Positions 60,806 through 64,000 of a stretch of 64,000 nucleotides of DNA are shown here, in pieces (position 1 is the stretch's first letter; each line of letters opens with the position of its first letter). The stretch spans positions 4,650,001-4,714,000 of the forward strand of contig NZ_AP014862.1 in assembly GCF_002355475.1 (NCBI RefSeq). Direction: 5' to 3'. Origin of the DNA: Pseudomonas furukawaii (lineage in GTDB: Bacteria; Pseudomonadota; Gammaproteobacteria; Pseudomonadales; Pseudomonadaceae). The notes beneath the pieces are model-generated. The model was given only the letters and a program-made list of their open reading frames with translations. It did no database searches and was not told where the DNA came from. Position numbers and translations under genes: made by a program.

Positions 60806-61306
60806 ATGACCACCATCGCCAGCAACGCCCTGGCCAGCTACCTGGGGCTGTCCTCCAGGTCCACCGGCAACACCGGCGGTACCCCGGTGAACGGCGGCAA
60901 CGGCAGCACCCCGGACACCGCCGAGGGCACCAGCAGCCCCCGCGAGACCGCCGTCGCCGATCTGCGCCGCTACGCCAACGCCCTGATCGCCCAGAGCCAG
61001 GGCGGGCTGTTCCGCGCCATGAACGGCAGCCCCGCGCTGAACGGCAGCCAGTTCGGCGCCACCCAGTCGACGGGGCAGAAGACCGGCACCGACGCCAACC
61101 GGATCCCACTGCCCGATGTGGCCGAACTGGACCGCGACGAGGCGCTGAAACTCAAGGACAAGGTGCAGACACTGATCGACGCCGGCTTCGACGAGAAGGA
61201 CAGCGGCTTCGGTTTCGTCGGCTACGACGGCGACCAGCAGACCACCTCCCTGGCCACCTACCGCGACTGGCTGCAAGCCAAGGGCGGCATCAGCCTCTAC
61301 GTCTGA
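60806..61306 (+). CDS. Unknown 166-residue protein
   Basis: The ATG at 60806 follows AAGAGGAACG. It begins [17 protein letters not shown], then has a Gly/Ser/Thr/Asn-rich disordered stretch (about 18-45), a short helix ([19 protein letters not shown]), a Gly/Gln-rich middle and a folded-looking C-terminus ([40 protein letters not shown], ending GGISLYV). There is no signal peptide, TM helix or cysteine. Codon use is like the neighbours. I do not recognise the family. It is divergent from lhr and followed, 220 bases later, by a methyltransferase gene. Confidence 0.65.
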   Translation: MTTIASNALASYLGLSSRSTGNTGGTPVNGGNGSTPDTAEGTSSPRETAVADLRRYANALIAQSQGGLFRAMNGSPALNGSQFGATQSTGQKTGTDANRIPLPDVAELDRDEALKLKDKVQTLIDAGFDEKDSGFGFVGYDGDQQTTSLATYRDWLQAKGGISLYV

Positions 61307-61526
61307 GCCCCGCCGCTCATCGGTTGCGGGTCCCCGGCCGCCGGTCGGCGGGCCCCGGGGCCACTACACTTTTACTGTCCCGCGATGGCGGGACTTGGAG
61401 GAGGCCACTCCGGCCCGGCACCATCCGGCCGCCCTGGCCTCTTCCTCCACCCCTCCGCGCTCCCGCCGCCGCATCCCGCCGTCGCCCGGCCCGTGGAACG
61501 CGCCCGTCGGCAGAGGAGCAGACGCG

Positions 61527-62573
61527 ATGGACGAATCCAGGCTCAACGACTTCATGGGCAAGCTGGTGGCCGACATGGGCGGCGCCGCCATGCTCGCCAA
61601 CATCATCCTCGGGGACGAACTCGGCCTGTATCGCGCCATGGCCGACAGCCAGCCGGTCAGCCCGGAGGAACTGGCCGAGAAGACCGGCTGCAACGCCCGC
61701 CTGCTGCGCGAATGGCTGAGCGCCCACGCCGCCTCCGGCTACATGGAGCACGACAACGGGCGCTTCCGCCTGCCGGAGGAACAGGCCCTGGCGCTGGCCG
61801 TCGAGGACTCGCCGGTCTACGTCGCCGGCGGCGCCTCGGTGATCGCCGCCCTCTTCCATGACAAGGACAAGCTGGTGAAGGCCATGCGCGGTGATGGCGG
61901 CCTGGCCTGGGGCGATCACCACCCCTGCATGTTCAGCGGCACCGAACGCTTCTTCCGGCCCGGCTACCGCGCACACCTGGTGAGCGAATGGCTGCCCGCC
62001 CTGGACGGCGTGGTGGACAAGCTCGAGGCCGGCGCCAAGGTCGCCGACGTCGGCTGCGGCCACGGCGCCTCCACGGTGATCCTGGCCCAGGCCTTTCCGG
62101 CGTCGCGCTTCATCGGCTTCGACTACCACGGCCCCTCGATCGAGGTCGCGACCCGGCGGGCGACGGAGGCTGGCGTGGCGGATCGCGCGACCTTCGTCCA
62201 GGCCAGCGCCAAGGACTACCCGGGCGACGGTTTCGACCTGATCTGCTACTTCGACTGCCTGCACGACATGGGCGACCCGGTGGGCGCCGCCCGGCACGCC
62301 TGGGAGACCCTGAAGCCGGACGGCACCGTGCTGCTGGTGGAGCCCTTCGCCAACGACCGGCTCGACGACAACGCGACCCCGGTGGGCCGCCTGTTCTACT
62401 CGGCCTCCACCTTCATCTGCACGCCCAACTCCCTGTCCCAGGAGGTGGGGCTCGGCCTCGGCGCCCAGGCCGGCGAGGCGCGCCTGCGCAAGGTCTTCGA
62501 GGAAGCCGGGTTCACCCGCTTCCGCCGGGCCACCGAGACGCCGTTCAACCTGATCCTCGAAGCCCGCAAGTGA
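61527..62573 (+). CDS. Class I SAM-dependent methyltransferase with N-terminal winged helix
   Basis: 348 residues from the ATG at 61527 (AGAGGAG upstream). The N-terminal winged-helix domain (about 15-95; LYRAMADSQPVSPEELAEKT, LLREWLSAHAASGYM) is like that of Rv2258c-type methyltransferases, used for dimerisation and substrate cover. The Rossmann domain has motif I VADVGCGHGAST, the acidic FIGFDYHGPSIEVA, CYFDCLHDMGDP and LKPDGTVLLVEP. The substrate is unknown; small-molecule O- or N-methylation is usual for this architecture. It stands alone. Confidence 0.87.
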   Translation: MDESRLNDFMGKLVADMGGAAMLANIILGDELGLYRAMADSQPVSPEELAEKTGCNARLLREWLSAHAASGYMEHDNGRFRLPEEQALALAVEDSPVYVAGGASVIAALFHDKDKLVKAMRGDGGLAWGDHHPCMFSGTERFFRPGYRAHLVSEWLPALDGVVDKLEAGAKVADVGCGHGASTVILAQAFPASRFIGFDYHGPSIEVATRRATEAGVADRATFVQASAKDYPGDGFDLICYFDCLHDMGDPVGAARHAWETLKPDGTVLLVEPFANDRLDDNATPVGRLFYSASTFICTPNSLSQEVGLGLGAQAGEARLRKVFEEAGFTRFRRATETPFNLILEARK

Positions 62574-62675
62574 GGGACGACCGGTGGCGCTTCCGGGGCT
62601 GAACCCGGCCGCGACACCGGCCCCCGGACGCGCGCAATGAATCGTCAGGGACGCCGCGCCTCGCCAAGAAAATCC

Positions 62676-62705
62676 TTGTCAGACGGGTACCAACCTCGCT
62701 ATTAC
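62676..62705 (+). promoter_or_regulatory. Possible sigma-70 promoter for ppnN
   Basis: TTGTCA (62676-62681) and TATTAC (62700-62705), 18 bases apart, lie about 155 bases before the ppnN start in the 288-base gap after the methyltransferase gene. No other gene is seen in the gap. Confidence 0.3.
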
Positions 62706-62861
62706 CTGAGCCAGCACCCGAACAGAACGCTCCACGACACGAATCCGCAACCTCGCGATGCCCTGACAGGAACGACCTCCGCTGTTTGCGCCCCACCCGG
62801 CGCCCATTTCGCCCGAGGCCGGACGCCCCGGCCCGCCGGCAATGCTGTAAGGAAGTATCAC

Positions 62862-64000
62862 ATGCCAAAAAGACACGTCATCAATGCCCAGGTCGGCCCC
62901 AAGGGCACCCTGGATACCCTCTCCCAACTGGAAGTGCAGCAGCTCAGCGAAGCCGGCTCCGGCCGCATGTACCGGCTGTTCCGCCAGTGCGCCCTGGCCA
63001 TCCTCAACACCGGCGCCCATATCGACAACGCCAAGACCATCCTCGACGCCTACAAGGACTTCGAGGTGCGCATCCACCAGCAGGACCGTGGCGTGCGCCT
63101 GGAGCTGATCAATGCCCCGGCCGACGCCTTCGTCGATGGCGAGATGATCGCCAGCACCCGCGAGATGCTGTTCAGCGCCCTGCGCGACATCGTCTACACC
63201 GAGAACGAACTGAAAAGCCGCCGATTCGACCTGGAGAGCTCGGAAGGCATCACCGACTACGTCTTCCACCTGCTGCGCAACGCCCGCACCCTGCGCGCCG
63301 GCGTGGAGCCGAAGATCGTCGTCTGCTGGGGCGGTCACTCCATCAGCACCGAGGAGTACAAGTACACCAAGAAGGTGGGGCACGAGCTGGGCCTGCGCCA
63401 GCTCGACGTCTGCACCGGCTGCGGCCCGGGCGTGATGAAGGGGCCGATGAAGGGCGCCACCATCGGCCATGCCAAGCAGCGCACCCACGGCGGCCGCTAC
63501 CTGGGCCTGACCGAGCCCGGCATCATCGCCGCCGAGGCGCCGAATCCCATCGTCAACGAGCTGGTGATCCTGCCGGACATCGAGAAGCGCCTGGAGGCCT
63601 TCGTGCGGGTGGGCCACGGCATCATCATCTTCCCGGGCGGCGTGGGCACGGCGGAGGAGTTCCTCTACCTGCTGGGCATCCTGATGCACCCCGACAACCG
63701 GGAGCTGCCCTTCCCCCTGGTGCTCAGCGGGCCGAAGAGCGCCGCCGCCTACTTCGAGCAATTGAACGCCTTCGTCGGCGCCACCCTGGGCGAGGCCGCC
63801 CAGGCCCGCTACAAGATCATCATCGACGACCCGGCCGCCGTGGCGATCGAAATGGCCGAGGGGCTCAAGGCGGTGAAGCAGTTCCGCCGCGAGCGCAACG
63901 ACGCCTTCCACTTCAACTGGCTGCTGAAGATCGACGAGCGCTTCCAGCACCCCTTCGAACCCACCCACGAGGCCATGGCGAGCCTGGACCTGCGCCGCGA
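62862..64000 (+). CDS. ppnN: Nucleotide 5'-monophosphate nucleosidase PpnN (3' end cut by window)
   Basis: The ATG at 62862 follows GTAAGGAAG; 379 codons are present and the frame is open at the window end. The N-terminal PpnN domain (MPKRHVINAQVGPKGTLDTL, LFRQCALAILNTG) is followed by the LOG/lysine-decarboxylase-like Rossmann domain with VVCWGGHSIS, CTGCGPGVMKGPMKGA and the signature PGGVGTAEEF. PpnN (YgdH) cleaves purine and pyrimidine nucleoside monophosphates to base and ribose 5-phosphate and is stimulated by (p)ppGpp. The full-length protein is about 455 residues, so about 75 are missing. Confidence 0.93.
   Translation, partial: MPKRHVINAQVGPKGTLDTLSQLEVQQLSEAGSGRMYRLFRQCALAILNTGAHIDNAKTILDAYKDFEVRIHQQDRGVRLELINAPADAFVDGEMIASTREMLFSALRDIVYTENELKSRRFDLESSEGITDYVFHLLRNARTLRAGVEPKIVVCWGGHSISTEEYKYTKKVGHELGLRQLDVCTGCGPGVMKGPMKGATIGHAKQRTHGGRYLGLTEPGIIAAEAPNPIVNELVILPDIEKRLEAFVRVGHGIIIFPGGVGTAEEFLYLLGILMHPDNRELPFPLVLSGPKSAAAYFEQLNAFVGATLGEAAQARYKIIIDDPAAVAIEMAEGLKAVKQFRRERNDAFHFNWLLKIDERFQHPFEPTHEAMASLDLRR

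Overview
The window is GC-rich, densely packed chromosomal DNA from a Pseudomonas-type gammaproteobacterium. The main evidence is gene content and order: an Aer2-type second chemotaxis cluster; pap, then mnmC, a marR gene and the asnO-ngg-M42 NAGGN osmoprotectant genes, then a hybrid kinase; lsfA; a stand-alone second fusA; and Pseudomonas-type REP palindromes (core GTAGGAGCCGGCTTGCC). The order from pap to the hybrid kinase resembles the PA3455-PA3462 region of P. aeruginosa as I remember it. I see no rRNA, tRNA, insertion sequence, prophage or CRISPR array. The only clearly accessory-looking genes are a vapBC toxin-antitoxin pair and the metallopeptidase at the left edge.

Layout. 1-5.8 kb: an aspzincin-like metallopeptidase with an eCIS-type cysteine leader, a KefB/C-type antiporter, an EAL phosphodiesterase, a secreted CAP-domain protein and a 50-residue Cys-rich protein. 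5.8-14.4 kb: a chemotaxis operon (mcp, cheY, cheA, cheW, aer2-like, cheR, cheD, cheB) with a sigma-28-like promoter in front and a sigma-S-like -10 element before cheY. 14.4-18.5 kb: vapBC, then a TAXI-TRAP transport operon on the minus strand. 18.8-25.2 kb: a DUF457 membrane protein, another MCP, a protein built entirely of 14 beta-alpha repeats, REP elements, a sodium symporter and maiA. 25.5-36.9 kb: a LuxR regulator with an adjacent PhcB-like methyltransferase, an ABC exporter / DsbA / trhO group, bolA, DUF2059, DUF2804, fumC, a flavodoxin-fold reductase, an EamA transporter and a DUF6316 protein. 37-50.5 kb: thiolase, polyphosphate:AMP phosphotransferase, mnmC, the NAGGN genes with their MarR regulator, a 7TM hybrid kinase and yheU. 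50.6-64 kb: a small secreted protein, a LapG-like protease, fusA2 divergent from lsfA, a ubiquitin-like/Mut7-C protein, a group of DnaA-box-like sites, a REP array, lhr, an unknown 166-residue protein, a methyltransferase and the start of ppnN (cut by the window end).

Themes. The chemotaxis operon encodes a soluble haem-PAS receptor whose C-terminal WEEF tail should tether CheR. Its CheD lacks the expected catalytic His and Thr. Three carbon-acquisition genes (TAXI binding protein, sodium symporter, maiA) each carry an AAnAAnAA Hfq/Crc-type motif just before the start codon, which suggests shared catabolite repression. The NAGGN genes share a divergent promoter region with a MarR gene; a perfect dyad there is the likely operator. 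The least explained item is the 367-residue repeat protein at 21609-22712.
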